Below, one piece after another: positions 7,242 to 16,005 of a stretch of 32,237 nt of DNA. The number at the start of each line of letters is the position of its first letter. Position 1 is the stretch's first letter. The position numbers and the translations under genes are program-made. The notes under the pieces are model-generated. The model searched no databases. It was not told the DNA's origin and saw only the letters and a list, made by a program, of their open reading frames with translations. The stretch lies in assembly GCF_015482765.1 (NCBI RefSeq), contig NZ_JADMLB010000010.1, positions 1 to 32,237 on the forward strand, given 5' to 3'. Origin of the DNA: Halodesulfovibrio sp. GTDB taxonomy: Bacteria > Desulfobacterota > Desulfovibrionia > Desulfovibrionales > Desulfovibrionaceae.

Positions 7242-8369
7242 TTACGTGAGGGCTTTTTGCCACTCGTGCAGAGCTGAGATCAGCCCTTTCCATTCGTCAG
7301 GTGATTTTACCTGCATTCGTATAAATCCTTTTTCAGTGCCCGGTATATTGTCACAGAGTCGTACAAGAATCTGGCGTTGAAGCAGAAAGTCGTAGAGCTT
7401 TGCTCCGAGTTCCTTTTTTTTTAACTGACAAAATACGAAGTTTACTCCGGAGAAAATTGCGTTTGGTGCAAAGACATTTGTAGCGTGGAGTTCATCCGTG
7501 AATATTTTTCGGTAGATGCGCATTTTCGGGAGTCTTTCACGGTATCGGTGGATATTGGTAAGAAACTCAAGTCCGGCTTTTTGTGCGGAGGCTGTAACAG
7601 ACCACGGCATTTTTCCCTGTTTCAGCAGGGTGATGGTTTCGGCGTCACTTGCTGCGTAGCCTAGACGCACACCGGTGCAGTAAAAAAATTTAGTGAAGCT
7701 ATGCATGGTGACGATACGGGTAGCGGGTTTGCACCATGACTTGTACAGCTGTGTTGTTGTCTGCTCGTACTCCGGTTCGCCAAACATAAATTCCCTATAG
7801 GTTGAGTCTATCAATATATAAGGGCTTGAGATGGCTTGGAGGAGTTCTTTCATATTCGGATAGGTGACTGTGGCCGGATTATTAGGAGAGCACAACACCA
7901 CAAGGTCGTACATATCGGAATTTTTCATGTCCTCTGTTGTAGGAATAAACCCGGATGTTACCGGACATGTGAGAACATCGTATGACTCCGCGAATATTTC
8001 GCAGGCTTTTGCATATTCTGAAAACATGGGGCCTACGAGCAGGACTTTTTTAGGCTTTATCTGTTGGAATGTCAGAAAAATTGTTTCTGTTGAGCCGTGT
8101 CCAACAAGGATATTTTCAGGTTGCATCTGCTCATGCGCGGCAATAGCGGCAGTGAGGTCTGAAGCCCATGTGTCGGGGTAATGATTGTAGTCGCTGTACG
8201 CACCCTGCTTGTTGGAAAAAAGAATATTTTCTGTTATGTCACGGCACAGGGAGTTGGCATTGCTGGAAAAATCCGCAATGTCATTCAATAATGTTCCTGT
8301 TTCCCGGGCGATGCGGAACACTTCACCCCCGTGGGCGCCTTGTTGTTTGGGTGTGTTGGAATTTGTCAT
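7242..8369 (-). CDS. PLP-dependent class I/II aminotransferase (HisC/CobD-like)
   Basis: The protein has 375 residues and shows the fold type I aminotransferase pattern: GSTETIFL, CSPNNPATV with the conserved Asn, ILIDSTYREF with the cofactor-binding Asp, and HSFTKFF with the PLP lysine near residue 227, then GVRLGYAAS. The overall layout resembles histidinol-phosphate aminotransferase and L-threonine-O-3-phosphate decarboxylase (CobD). I cannot choose between them, and there is no his or cob neighbour here. A GTG 57 nt upstream is in frame but lacks a ribosome binding site; the ATG at 8369 has GGAG about 14 nt before it, a slightly long spacing. It is divergent from the regulator at 8573. 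Confidence 0.85.
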   Translation of the reverse strand: MTNSNTPKQQGAHGGEVFRIARETGTLLNDIADFSSNANSLCRDITENILFSNKQGAYSDYNHYPDTWASDLTAAIAAHEQMQPENILVGHGSTETIFLTFQQIKPKKVLLVGPMFSEYAKACEIFAESYDVLTCPVTSGFIPTTEDMKNSDMYDLVVLCSPNNPATVTYPNMKELLQAISSPYILIDSTYREFMFGEPEYEQTTTQLYKSWCKPATRIVTMHSFTKFFYCTGVRLGYAASDAETITLLKQGKMPWSVTASAQKAGLEFLTNIHRYRERLPKMRIYRKIFTDELHATNVFAPNAIFSGVNFVFCQLKKKELGAKLYDFLLQRQILVRLCDNIPGTEKGFIRMQVKSPDEWKGLISALHEWQKALT

Positions 8370-8572
8370 AATGATAAAAATTGCTCCATGAATGCAAAGT
8401 GCAGTGTGGCAGGGAGTGCAGCACACGGATGAGGGTATACGTGAAGTGCATAGTATTTAAAAGAGGCGCTTCGAGTCTGCCAGTATAACAAGACTTTGCC
8501 AATCAGATGAATTTATGGCAGAGTTGATCGCTCTTTAACTTCTGTTTTTTTGATGTCACCATAGAGGATTGC

Positions 8573-10006
8573 ATGTCATCAAGACGTATACTTTTTCTTG
8601 CACCGGCTACTTCGATTACTCGTATTTTCCCCCAGCTTAAAGACGCAGGTTTTGAAGTAGGGCTTGCGGAGAATTATAAAGGCGCACTCGCATTTATTGC
8701 GAAGTCCCGTCCTGATGTAATTTTTTCCCGTCCTTCTCTGTCCGGTTACTCTGTGGAAGAACTGCTTACTGCTGCTGAAGCAGACGCGGATTTTCCCTCT
8801 ATTGTTGTGTTTTCTGATAAAGGAAACGCTAGCGAAGCTGAAAAATTTCTTCAAATGGGTGCCCACGACTATTGGCTTGAACCGCTGCTTTTTGAAAAAA
8901 TTTGCGCGGCTATTCCAGAATCTGGAAAGAAGCCTAAAGCCGTTCCGCCCACCTCTACCCTTGGCGGAAATAAAGCCGCTGTTCCAGTAACGGAAAAAGG
9001 ACCGACAATTATCGGTTCCAACCGTGCTATGCAGCGCGTTCTTGCGCTTGCACGGCAGGTTGCACCGTCTAAAGCGACGGTTTTGATCTCCGGTGAATCC
9101 GGTACTGGTAAAGAAATGTTCTCACGGTATCTGCATGCGCATTCTGACCGTGCGAATAATCCTTTTATTGCAGTGAACTGCGCGGCATTACCGGAACACT
9201 TGCTAGAAAGCGAACTTTTCGGGCATGAAAAGGGTTCGTTTACCGGTGCTATTTCCCGTAAGCTCGGTAAATTTGAACTGGCGCATTCCGGTACAATTCT
9301 GCTTGATGAGATTTCAGAAATGGATCTTGCATTGCAGGCCAAGTTATTGCGTGTTCTTCAGGAAGGTGAACTTGATCGTGTAGGCGGGACTGAAACTATT
9401 AAGGTTGATGTCCGTGTACTTGCTACAACAAACCGTCATCTTGAGGAATGGGTAAAGGAAGGACAGTTCCGTCAGGACTTATACTTCCGCCTGAATGTTA
9501 TTCCGTTAAAATTACCGGCACTTGCAGAGCGCGGAGATGACGTTATAGAGCTCGCTCGTTTCTTCATCGATATGTATACGAAAGAGTATGCGCTGCCGCC
9601 TGCACAAATTTCTTCTGAAGCTGTTTCATGGCTGACGACCTATAATTGGCCCGGTAACGTTCGTGAATTGCAGAACCTTATGGAACGCGCCGTGTTGCTG
9701 GCTGCCGGAAGTGTGATTGAACCATGTCACTTCCTGCTTGATCCGGACAACTGGCCGCTGTTTGAAGAAGACAGCGCTGAAGAGTGTTCCGCAACCGGCA
9801 CTGATGCTGAATGCCTCAACAACGATTGCAGCAACTTCAGCGGCAGTGTTATCCCAATTCACGAAATGGAACGTATACTTATTTTAAAAGGCTTGGAACA
9901 GACATCGGGCAACCGTACGCAGGCAGCTGACCTGCTCGGGATTTCTGTTCGAACCTTGCGAAACAAACTGAATGAGTACCGTAGTCAAGGATTGGAAATT
10001 CCTTAG
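8573..10006 (+). CDS. Sigma-54-dependent regulator with degenerate receiver domain
   Basis: The protein has 477 residues. Residues 1-115 have the size and secondary pattern of a response-regulator receiver, but the chemistry is gone. The phosphoacceptor position reads Arg (DVIFSRPSLSG, residue 53), the acidic pair after strand 1 is Ala-Pro (ILFLAPAT), and the strand 5 Lys is Glu (DYWLEPL). Residues about 145-380 are the AAA+ domain, with GESGTGKE, GSFTGA and a normal Walker B. The C-terminus (about 435-475) is a Fis-type helix-turn-helix, QAADLLGISVRTLRNKL. A GAGG ribosome binding site precedes the ATG. It lies 167 nt upstream of aconitase in the same direction, so regulation of the aconitase-PpiD unit is plausible, though I saw no -24/-12 promoter there. 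Confidence 0.92.
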   Translation: MSSRRILFLAPATSITRIFPQLKDAGFEVGLAENYKGALAFIAKSRPDVIFSRPSLSGYSVEELLTAAEADADFPSIVVFSDKGNASEAEKFLQMGAHDYWLEPLLFEKICAAIPESGKKPKAVPPTSTLGGNKAAVPVTEKGPTIIGSNRAMQRVLALARQVAPSKATVLISGESGTGKEMFSRYLHAHSDRANNPFIAVNCAALPEHLLESELFGHEKGSFTGAISRKLGKFELAHSGTILLDEISEMDLALQAKLLRVLQEGELDRVGGTETIKVDVRVLATTNRHLEEWVKEGQFRQDLYFRLNVIPLKLPALAERGDDVIELARFFIDMYTKEYALPPAQISSEAVSWLTTYNWPGNVRELQNLMERAVLLAAGSVIEPCHFLLDPDNWPLFEEDSAEECSATGTDAECLNNDCSNFSGSVIPIHEMERILILKGLEQTSGNRTQAADLLGISVRTLRNKLNEYRSQGLEIP

Positions 10007-10074
10007 ACAAGAGAGCGCACACTCAACGTACTGACAGGGGATGGATTCGTTGTTCTTCGCAGATAGGTGTGCAC

Positions 10075-10152
10075 GTACACCGGATGCCGGTGTACTGCGG
10101 CATATCGTATGTGACCAACAATATCGTTTGAACAATGGGTAGACGGCTACCC
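10075..10152 (+). promoter_or_regulatory. Two hairpins in the aconitase leader
   Basis: GTACACCGG/CCGGTGTAC (10075-10095, 3-nt loop) is a perfect dyad. GGGTAG/CTACCC (10137-10152, 4-nt loop) lies 8 nt upstream of the AGAGGGA ribosome binding site of the aconitase gene. Neither has a T-tract, so they are not simple terminators. They may be an operator or a translation-control element. Confidence 0.35.
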
Positions 10153-10173
10153 GTAGCGAAAGAGGGACAAAGG

Positions 10174-12105
10174 ATGCCACAGAACGTAACACAAAAGATT
10201 ATTGCCGGACATCTGGTCTCCGGAACAATGAGTGCGGGCAGCGAAATTGAGCTGCGAATTGACCAGACTCTGACGCAGGATGCTACTGGAACAATGGCAT
10301 GTCTGCAGTTTGAAGCATTAGGTGTAGACCGTGTTAAGACAGACCTTTCTGTAAGTTATGTTGACCATAACACGTTGCAGATGGGCTTTAGAAACCCCGA
10401 TGATCACCGCTATCTTAAAACTGTTGCAGAAAAATACGGTATTGTATTTTCTCCTGCCGGTACCGGTATCTGTCACCAGCTTCATCTTGAAAATTTCGGT
10501 AAACCGGGTGCAACTCTGGTTGGCTCTGACAGCCATACACCAACTGCCGGCGGCTTAGGTTCCCTTGCAATGGGAGCTGGAGGCTTGTCTGTTGCGTTGG
10601 CAATGGCTGGTGAACCATACACCATTACCATGCCAAAAGTTGTTCGTGTCTATCTTGAAGGCGAACTGACTGGCTGGGCATCTGCAAAAGATGTTATTTT
10701 GCACTTACTGGGCAAGCTCACTGTAAAAGGCGGCGTTGGTAAAGTCTTTGAATTTGCCGGCCCCGGTGTTGCTTCCCTCTCTGTCCCTGAACGTGCAGTT
10801 ATCACGAATATGGGGGCTGAACTCGGCGCTACTACTTCTATCTTCCCGAGTGATGAAAATACACGTGAATTCCTTACCCGCATGGGACGTCCTGAAGACT
10901 GGACTAAACTTATTGCGGATGAAGGTGCTGAGTACGACGAAGAAATTCGCATTACACTGAACGATCTTGAGCCGCTTGTTGCTAAACCGCACATGCCGGA
11001 TCAGGTTGTTACTGTAGCCAGCCTTGCTGGTACCAAAGTCAGTCAGGTAGCTATCGGCTCCTGTACGAACTCTTCCTATGCAGACCTTGCTTCTGTTGCC
11101 AAGTTGTTTGCAGGGAAGCATGTTAAATTTGAAACTGATACGCTGATCAGCCCCGGCTCCAAGCAGGTGTTGAAAATGCTGACTCGCGAGGGCCTGCTCG
11201 AGAATATTATCGATTCCGGCGCGCGCCTTTTAGAGTGTTCATGCGGCCCTTGTATCGGAATGGGCGGTTCCCCTGTTTCAGAAGGTGTGTCTGTACGTAC
11301 CTTTAATAGAAACTTTGAAGGACGTTCCGGCACAAAGGATGCGCAGGTGTTCCTTGTGAGCCCATTGACTGCGGCAATGGCTGCATTACATGGTGAGTTC
11401 ACAGATCCTGCGACTTGGGGCGAAGCTCCGGAGATTCCTGAACTGCCTAAATCTATCCCGTCTATTAGGGACTTGTTTATCTTCCCGCCTGAAGATGGTT
11501 CGAATGTTGAAGTTGTGCGCGGGCCGAATATTGTGCCGCTTGAACAATTCGCAGCTGTTGAAGCAGACATTGATGCCAATGTTCTGATTGTAGCGGATGA
11601 TAATATTACCACTGACCATATTATGCCTGCCGGTGCTGTGATTACAGCTTTGCGTTCTAATGTACCGGCGATCAGTGAACATGTATTTGAACGAATGGAT
11701 GCTTCATTTGCCAGCCGTGCACGCGGCACCGAAAACGGTGTTATTGTTGCCGGCGAAAACTATGGTCAGGGTTCTTCTCGAGAACATGCAGCACTTGCAC
11801 CGCGCCATTTAGGTGTTCGTGCTGTTGTAGCTAAATCTTTTGCGCGCATTCACCGTGCAAACCTTGTTAACTTCGGCATCCTTCCGCTTATGCTGGTGGA
11901 TAAAGAAGCGTACGCAGAGTTTGTACAGGAAGAGGCCATTACGATTCCTGCACTTGCCCTTGCAGCGGGTGAGCCGGTTGAACTGGTGCTTTCTTCCGGA
12001 AAGCGTGTAGCTGTTACAAACGATTTGACGCAAAAAGAACTGGATATAATTAGAGCAGGGGGTCTGCTCAATTACATCCGATTCTCTAAAAGGCGTGAAG
12101 CCTAG
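10174..12105 (+). CDS. Aconitate hydratase, Aquifex-type
   Basis: Aconitase isomerises citrate and isocitrate with a [4Fe-4S] cluster in the cytoplasm. The 643-residue length fits the short aconitase subfamily often called Aquifex-type; AcnA and AcnB are longer. Motifs in order are VGSDSHTPTAGG, GSCTNSSYADL (first cluster Cys, near residue 297), CSCGPCIGMGG (other two cluster cysteines, near 355-360), then the swivel domain with GENYGQGSSREHAA and KSFARIHRANLVNFGILPL. An in-frame ATG 39 nt upstream lacks a good ribosome binding site, while the ATG at 10174 has GAGGGA about 8 nt before it. The ppiD-like gene follows 41 nt downstream. Confidence 0.95.
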   Translation: MPQNVTQKIIAGHLVSGTMSAGSEIELRIDQTLTQDATGTMACLQFEALGVDRVKTDLSVSYVDHNTLQMGFRNPDDHRYLKTVAEKYGIVFSPAGTGICHQLHLENFGKPGATLVGSDSHTPTAGGLGSLAMGAGGLSVALAMAGEPYTITMPKVVRVYLEGELTGWASAKDVILHLLGKLTVKGGVGKVFEFAGPGVASLSVPERAVITNMGAELGATTSIFPSDENTREFLTRMGRPEDWTKLIADEGAEYDEEIRITLNDLEPLVAKPHMPDQVVTVASLAGTKVSQVAIGSCTNSSYADLASVAKLFAGKHVKFETDTLISPGSKQVLKMLTREGLLENIIDSGARLLECSCGPCIGMGGSPVSEGVSVRTFNRNFEGRSGTKDAQVFLVSPLTAAMAALHGEFTDPATWGEAPEIPELPKSIPSIRDLFIFPPEDGSNVEVVRGPNIVPLEQFAAVEADIDANVLIVADDNITTDHIMPAGAVITALRSNVPAISEHVFERMDASFASRARGTENGVIVAGENYGQGSSREHAALAPRHLGVRAVVAKSFARIHRANLVNFGILPLMLVDKEAYAEFVQEEAITIPALALAAGEPVELVLSSGKRVAVTNDLTQKELDIIRAGGLLNYIRFSKRREA

Positions 12106-12146
12106 GCGTGGGCTTTACCATATCCTCACAGAAAAGGATGTAACGT

Positions 12147-14033
12147 ATGTTGGATTCCATTCGGCAAAATTCCCAATCCTGGGGTGTTAAACTTGCCTTT
12201 GCCCTCATTGTAGTAGTTTTTGTGTTCTGGGGTGTTGGCTCCATGAACGGCCCTTCAAACTCTGCCGTGATGGCTACTGTAAATGATACAGCAATCATGA
12301 TGCCTGAGTTCAGACAAGCTTATGAACTCCAGATCAGTGCTATCAAGAACCGTTTTCCGGGTATTGACGAGTCTCAGTTTAAACAATTGGGAATTGGCCA
12401 GCAGGTATTGCAGGGGCTTATTGCCCGTACTCTCCTGCTTCAGGAAGCAGAACGACTTGGTATGACTGTGACTCCTGTTGAATTAAAAACAGAAATCGCA
12501 TCTATTCCTGTATTCCAGAATGCTCAGGGTGAGTTTGATCCTGAAGTGTACAAGCAGACGCTTGCTGCACAGGGAATGTCTGCCGGTAGCTTTGAACGTC
12601 AGTTCAAGGAAGATCTTTTAACTAAAAAAGTTCGCGAGAATGCAGTGATCTCTGCAAGTGTTTCTGATGAAGAAGCTCGTGAAGCGTTTGTATATGCCAG
12701 CGAAAAACGTTCCATGGATTACCTTATGTACTCCGCAGTGGACTATTTCAAAAAAGCGGCTGTTACTGACGAAGAGATTAAAGCATTCTACGATACAAAT
12801 ATTAGCCGTTACGCTGTTCCGGCTCAGGTATCTATCAAGTACCTTGCGCTTACTCCTGAAGGACTTGCAAGTACTGTCGCTGTTGATGAAGCAGAAGCGG
12901 AAGCATACTTCGCAGATAATAAAGAAGCCTTCCGTAAAAATGAGCAGGCTGACGCAAGTCATATTCTTATCAAACTTGATGAGAATGCATCTGCTGAAGA
13001 TGTTGCTGCTGCAACCAAGAAGATTGAAAAAGTACTGAAGCAAGCGCGAAGCGGTAAAGACTTTGCTAAACTTGCACAGAAATACTCTGAAGGCCCTACC
13101 GCACCAACCGGTGGCGCGCTTGGCGTGTTTACACGCGGCCAGATGGTAAAGCCGTTTGAAGATGTTGTTTTCTCAATGAAAGACGGTGAAATTTCTGATC
13201 CTGTACGCACAAGCTTTGGGTTGCACATCATCAAGCTGAACAAACTTGAGCAGGCTCGCGTTCCTTCTTTTGAAGAAGTGAAAGGTCAGATTATGACCAA
13301 ACTTGCTCAGGAACGAGCAGCTGATAAAGTGACTGCAACTCTTGATACTGTAATGGAGCAGATGCTTTCCGGTAAGTCTCTTGAAGATATTGCCAAAGAG
13401 CAGAAGCTTACACTTGAAACCTCTCCTGAGTTTTCTCGTGAACAGGCTCCAGTTGCGGTGGGTATTACCAAAGAAGCAGCTGAAGAGCTGTTCTCTGTTC
13501 CTTCCGGAACAACTGTGGATACCCCGCTTGAAGCAAAAGACGGCTACATTGTAGCTCGCGTAGAACGTTCTAAGCCGGAATCCAGCATGCCGCTTGAGCA
13601 GGTTTCTGCTTCTATTAAAGAGCAGCTTATTGCAGAGAAATCCATCGAGCTTGCATACGATGCAGCGAAAGCTTCTTCTGAAAAAGTTCTTGCTGACGAC
13701 CTTAAAGGTCAGCCGGAAGTTCAGACCACTCCGTTTGTTGCACGTCAGGGCTTTATCCCTGGTATCGGCGCTGCTGAAGAAGTGACTAAAGCAGTATTTG
13801 CAGCTGATGGTAAAAAGTGGTTGGGACCATACAAAACTCAGACTGGCGCTGTGTTTGTGCGCTTGAATGAAGTAGATCAGCCTTCTGAAAAAGCTTGGCT
13901 TGAAGCAAAAGATGAAGTGCATAAAGCACTTCTTCAGCGCAAAAAGCAGCAGATGGAACAGAGCTTTGTGAAATCCCTTGCGGATAAAGCAGAGATTGTT
14001 ATTAAGAACAACGAGCTTCTTGATAAGCTGTAA
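12147..14033 (+). CDS. PpiD/SurA-like membrane-anchored peptidyl-prolyl isomerase
   Basis: The protein has 628 residues, with one N-terminal membrane helix (about 13-33, LAFALIVVVFVFWGVG) anchoring it in the inner membrane facing the periplasm. A SurA-N-like chaperone region follows, then a parvulin (PPIC) domain near residues 269-363, running from ASHILIKL to TSFGLHIIKL with GGALGVFTRGQMVKPF between. The C-terminal third is a second SurA-like/PpiD extension. It is likely a folding factor for newly exported proteins. The gene is followed by a terminator at 14060 and is probably cotranscribed with aconitase, a pairing I recall from other Desulfovibrio genomes. Confidence 0.92.
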   Translation: MLDSIRQNSQSWGVKLAFALIVVVFVFWGVGSMNGPSNSAVMATVNDTAIMMPEFRQAYELQISAIKNRFPGIDESQFKQLGIGQQVLQGLIARTLLLQEAERLGMTVTPVELKTEIASIPVFQNAQGEFDPEVYKQTLAAQGMSAGSFERQFKEDLLTKKVRENAVISASVSDEEAREAFVYASEKRSMDYLMYSAVDYFKKAAVTDEEIKAFYDTNISRYAVPAQVSIKYLALTPEGLASTVAVDEAEAEAYFADNKEAFRKNEQADASHILIKLDENASAEDVAAATKKIEKVLKQARSGKDFAKLAQKYSEGPTAPTGGALGVFTRGQMVKPFEDVVFSMKDGEISDPVRTSFGLHIIKLNKLEQARVPSFEEVKGQIMTKLAQERAADKVTATLDTVMEQMLSGKSLEDIAKEQKLTLETSPEFSREQAPVAVGITKEAAEELFSVPSGTTVDTPLEAKDGYIVARVERSKPESSMPLEQVSASIKEQLIAEKSIELAYDAAKASSEKVLADDLKGQPEVQTTPFVARQGFIPGIGAAEEVTKAVFAADGKKWLGPYKTQTGAVFVRLNEVDQPSEKAWLEAKDEVHKALLQRKKQQMEQSFVKSLADKAEIVIKNNELLDKL

Positions 14034-14059
14034 TCCGTTACAGCCTTACTGATTGCAAG

Positions 14060-14087
14060 AGCCCCTCATTATGAGGGGCTTTTTTTG
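14060..14087 (+). terminator. Intrinsic terminator after the ppiD-like gene
   Basis: AGCCCCTCAT/ATGAGGGGCT is a perfect stem with almost no loop, followed by seven T. It ends the aconitase-PpiD unit. Confidence 0.92.
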
Positions 14088-14163
14088 TGTTCCGATTCCT
14101 AACTGGTGCAGTTGTATATTCCTGTGCTATGGTAAAAGTGAAAAGGAGTAGTAAGGAGATGCG

Positions 14164-14409
14164 ATGAAGCGAACAACGTTTTTTGTCCGTTCATATGGCG
14201 GCAAATGGAAAGTTAAAAAAGAAGGAAAAGAGTACTGCGTGTGTGACACAAAACAGGAGGGAATTAGCATTGCACGTAAGCTTGCGGCAGAAGCTTCACC
14301 TGCACAAATTATTATTGAAACAAAAGATGGTACATTTCAGCAGGAATGGACGCATAAAAATAGTTCCATTTTGTTTGAAAACAAGGGGCGGGGAAAGCCA
14401 TTCGATTGA
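14164..14409 (+). CDS. DUF2188-like small protein
   Basis: This is an 81-residue protein with the pattern of DUF2188 proteins: a short beta strand, GGKWKVKKEGKEYCVCDTKQ, a helix (ISIARKLAAEAS), then PAQIIIETKDGTFQQEW. The function of the family is not known. An AAGGAG ribosome binding site lies 6 nt before the ATG. It stands alone on the plus strand after a terminator, and the next 210 nt up to 14620 hold nothing I can identify. Confidence 0.7.
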   Translation: MKRTTFFVRSYGGKWKVKKEGKEYCVCDTKQEGISIARKLAAEASPAQIIIETKDGTFQQEWTHKNSSILFENKGRGKPFD

Positions 14410-14619
14410 TACGTGAGAGTGGTTGCTGTGATACAATGGGGATACCCATATGAGGGTGTGAGATCTTTTGGTGATATTATAACGGTAAAAGCATCAAGAA
14501 GGGGTATGGTGGCTACAGGCGCAGACCATATTTTTTGAGGTGCTGTTTTGCCGGTGCTGCATAGAATCTTTCAGGTGGTGTTGGTGTGAGAGGCAACATC
14601 ACGACTTAAGGAGGTATGC

Positions 14620-14832
14620 ATGGAAACCAAATATTGTATCTGTATTAAAAAAATGGCCAGTGGAGATCATGAGGTCCATGCAGAAGGGTGTGTGTGGTGC
14701 CAAGAAGATGATCAGTTGAAAACTGTTGGCGAGTTCGAAACTCCTGAAGAGGCTCTGGAGTCGGCAAAGAAAATTTTTCCAGATGCCAACGGCTGCCACT
14801 GTTGCATGCCTGAGCAATATCATCTGCCATAA
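14620..14832 (+). CDS. Small Cys-rich conserved hypothetical protein
   Basis: The 70-residue protein is preceded by a very strong AAGGAGG. It contains GDHEVHAEGCVWC near the N-terminus, then GEFETPEEALESAKKIFPDA and GCHCCMPEQ at the end. The CxxC and CxCC pairs plus two His could form a small metal site, but this is inference. The general pattern (GDHEVH, a Cys, a helix, then a Cys-rich tail) is one I associate with short bacterial hypotheticals of unknown function. It ends just before a bidirectional terminator. Confidence 0.72.
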   Translation: METKYCICIKKMASGDHEVHAEGCVWCQEDDQLKTVGEFETPEEALESAKKIFPDANGCHCCMPEQYHLP

Positions 14833-14876
14833 AAAAGTATGCTCCCCTTACCGGATGGATAAGGGGAGCATTTTGT
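14831..14876. terminator. Bidirectional terminator between convergent genes
   Basis: ATGCTCCCCTTA/TAAGGGGAGCAT is a perfect 12-bp stem with a 9-nt loop. It has TTTTGTTT on the plus side and TTTTTT on the minus side, and serves the small Cys-rich gene and the FAD oxidoreductase. Confidence 0.9.
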
Positions 14877-15989
14877 TTACTTGTCGTATTCCGGTTTGAA
14901 TACGTCGATGAATTTTGAGTCGATGTAGTCCTTGATGGCAAAGGCTGTGCGTCCGTTAAAGCTGAAGCCGAACTTATGCAGCACGCCTGTGTTTTTACCG
15001 GTATTGAATATGAGTAAGTAGTCTCCGCCTGGGTTGAATTCATGAAGCGGTTCGTTGCTCATGCGCGCCATAACATTTTCATAGAGTACTAGGTTTTGGC
15101 GAACAGCGTAAACTCCCACTTTATCCAATGGTTGCGGTTCGTACCAGATGCAGTCGCCACCGCCGAAGATATTGTCATATTTAGGGCTTTGCAGGTATTT
15201 GTTTACCAGCATCCCGCCATCGTTACCTGCCGGAATTCCGGATGGTTCAAATAAAGGACGCGGGCGGACGCCCATGGCGACAAAAATGATATCTTCGTCA
15301 TAGGTTTTGCCGTCTTTCAGGGTAATCTGACCCGTTGAAATTTTATCAACGTATTCCCCGCCGATAAATTCTACACCGTGCTTTTTGAGAACATTTTTTG
15401 AAAGGGTTCGCACCCGTTCCGGTGCCTGTTTCATAAAACTTTTTCCGTGGAACAACCGGACGGTGGCATTGGCTCCTGCTTCTTCAGCTGCTGCCAGTGC
15501 GTTTCCTGCAACTTCAACTCCCGCAGGACCGCCTCCGACGACACCGATTTGGAGTGTCTCTTGTTTTGCCAGTTCAAAAATACGGTTTCTACCCTCTAAA
15601 AGTTTTTCGATGGGTTTTACCGTGAAGATATCTTTTGCATCCGGTTCAACTGGATCATTTACTATTGAACTTCCTGTATTGAACGACGCCACATCATAAG
15701 GAATTTCTTTCCCTGATTTGAGCTTGATATACTGTTTTTCCGGATCAATCGCCACGCAGCTGTCTACGTGGAATGTTGCTCCCTGCTCTTCACACATGCG
15801 TTGAACGGGGAAGCTGATATCTTGAGGAGAGTATGTTCCCCCAAGCATACCCGGCCCCATTCCGGAATAGTAGTGGCGTTCGCCCGGACCTATGACGTCA
15901 ACAGAGTGTCCCTGATCAATAAACTTCTTGATGTTAGCCATAAGGGTCATGTGAGCGTGACCGGCGCCTACAAGTGCAAGTTTTGCCAT
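14877..15989 (-). CDS. FAD-dependent pyridine nucleotide-disulfide oxidoreductase (SQR/SelD-associated-like)
   Basis: The protein has 370 residues. An N-terminal dinucleotide-binding motif reads LALVGAGHAHMTLM, a second Rossmann motif near the middle reads IGVVGGGPAGVEVAGNAL, and a late FAD motif is NIFGGGDC. The GxGHAH start and overall length resemble the oxidoreductases sometimes fused to selenophosphate synthetase and the NDH-2/sulfide:quinone oxidoreductase group. The SQR redox cysteines are not obvious, so sulfide oxidation should not be assumed. It starts 16 nt after the rhodanese-ferritin gene, with AAGGAG before the ATG, so the two form an operon. A role in sulfur or selenium redox is inferred from this pairing. 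Confidence 0.85.
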   Translation of the reverse strand: MAKLALVGAGHAHMTLMANIKKFIDQGHSVDVIGPGERHYYSGMGPGMLGGTYSPQDISFPVQRMCEEQGATFHVDSCVAIDPEKQYIKLKSGKEIPYDVASFNTGSSIVNDPVEPDAKDIFTVKPIEKLLEGRNRIFELAKQETLQIGVVGGGPAGVEVAGNALAAAEEAGANATVRLFHGKSFMKQAPERVRTLSKNVLKKHGVEFIGGEYVDKISTGQITLKDGKTYDEDIIFVAMGVRPRPLFEPSGIPAGNDGGMLVNKYLQSPKYDNIFGGGDCIWYEPQPLDKVGVYAVRQNLVLYENVMARMSNEPLHEFNPGGDYLLIFNTGKNTGVLHKFGFSFNGRTAFAIKDYIDSKFIDVFKPEYDK

Positions 15990-16005
15990 GAGGAACTCCT
16001 TTTCT

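Noticed and set aside
7087-7380. 97-codon frame on the plus strand
   Set aside because: Its ATG lies upstream of the predicted transcript start, it has no ribosome binding site, it runs through a perfect terminator and it overlaps the aminotransferase.
8510-8535. Sigma-54 promoter before the pseudo-receiver regulator (TGGCAGAGTTGATCGC)
   Set aside because: The GG to GC spacing is off by one base, and the -24 element is weak.
13173-13922. Long antisense frame (249 codons) opposite the ppiD-like gene
   Set aside because: Composition is that of a reverse-frame shadow, with no start signal and no domain pattern. Similar antisense frames opposite lpxA, aconitase and AGCS were dropped for the same reason.
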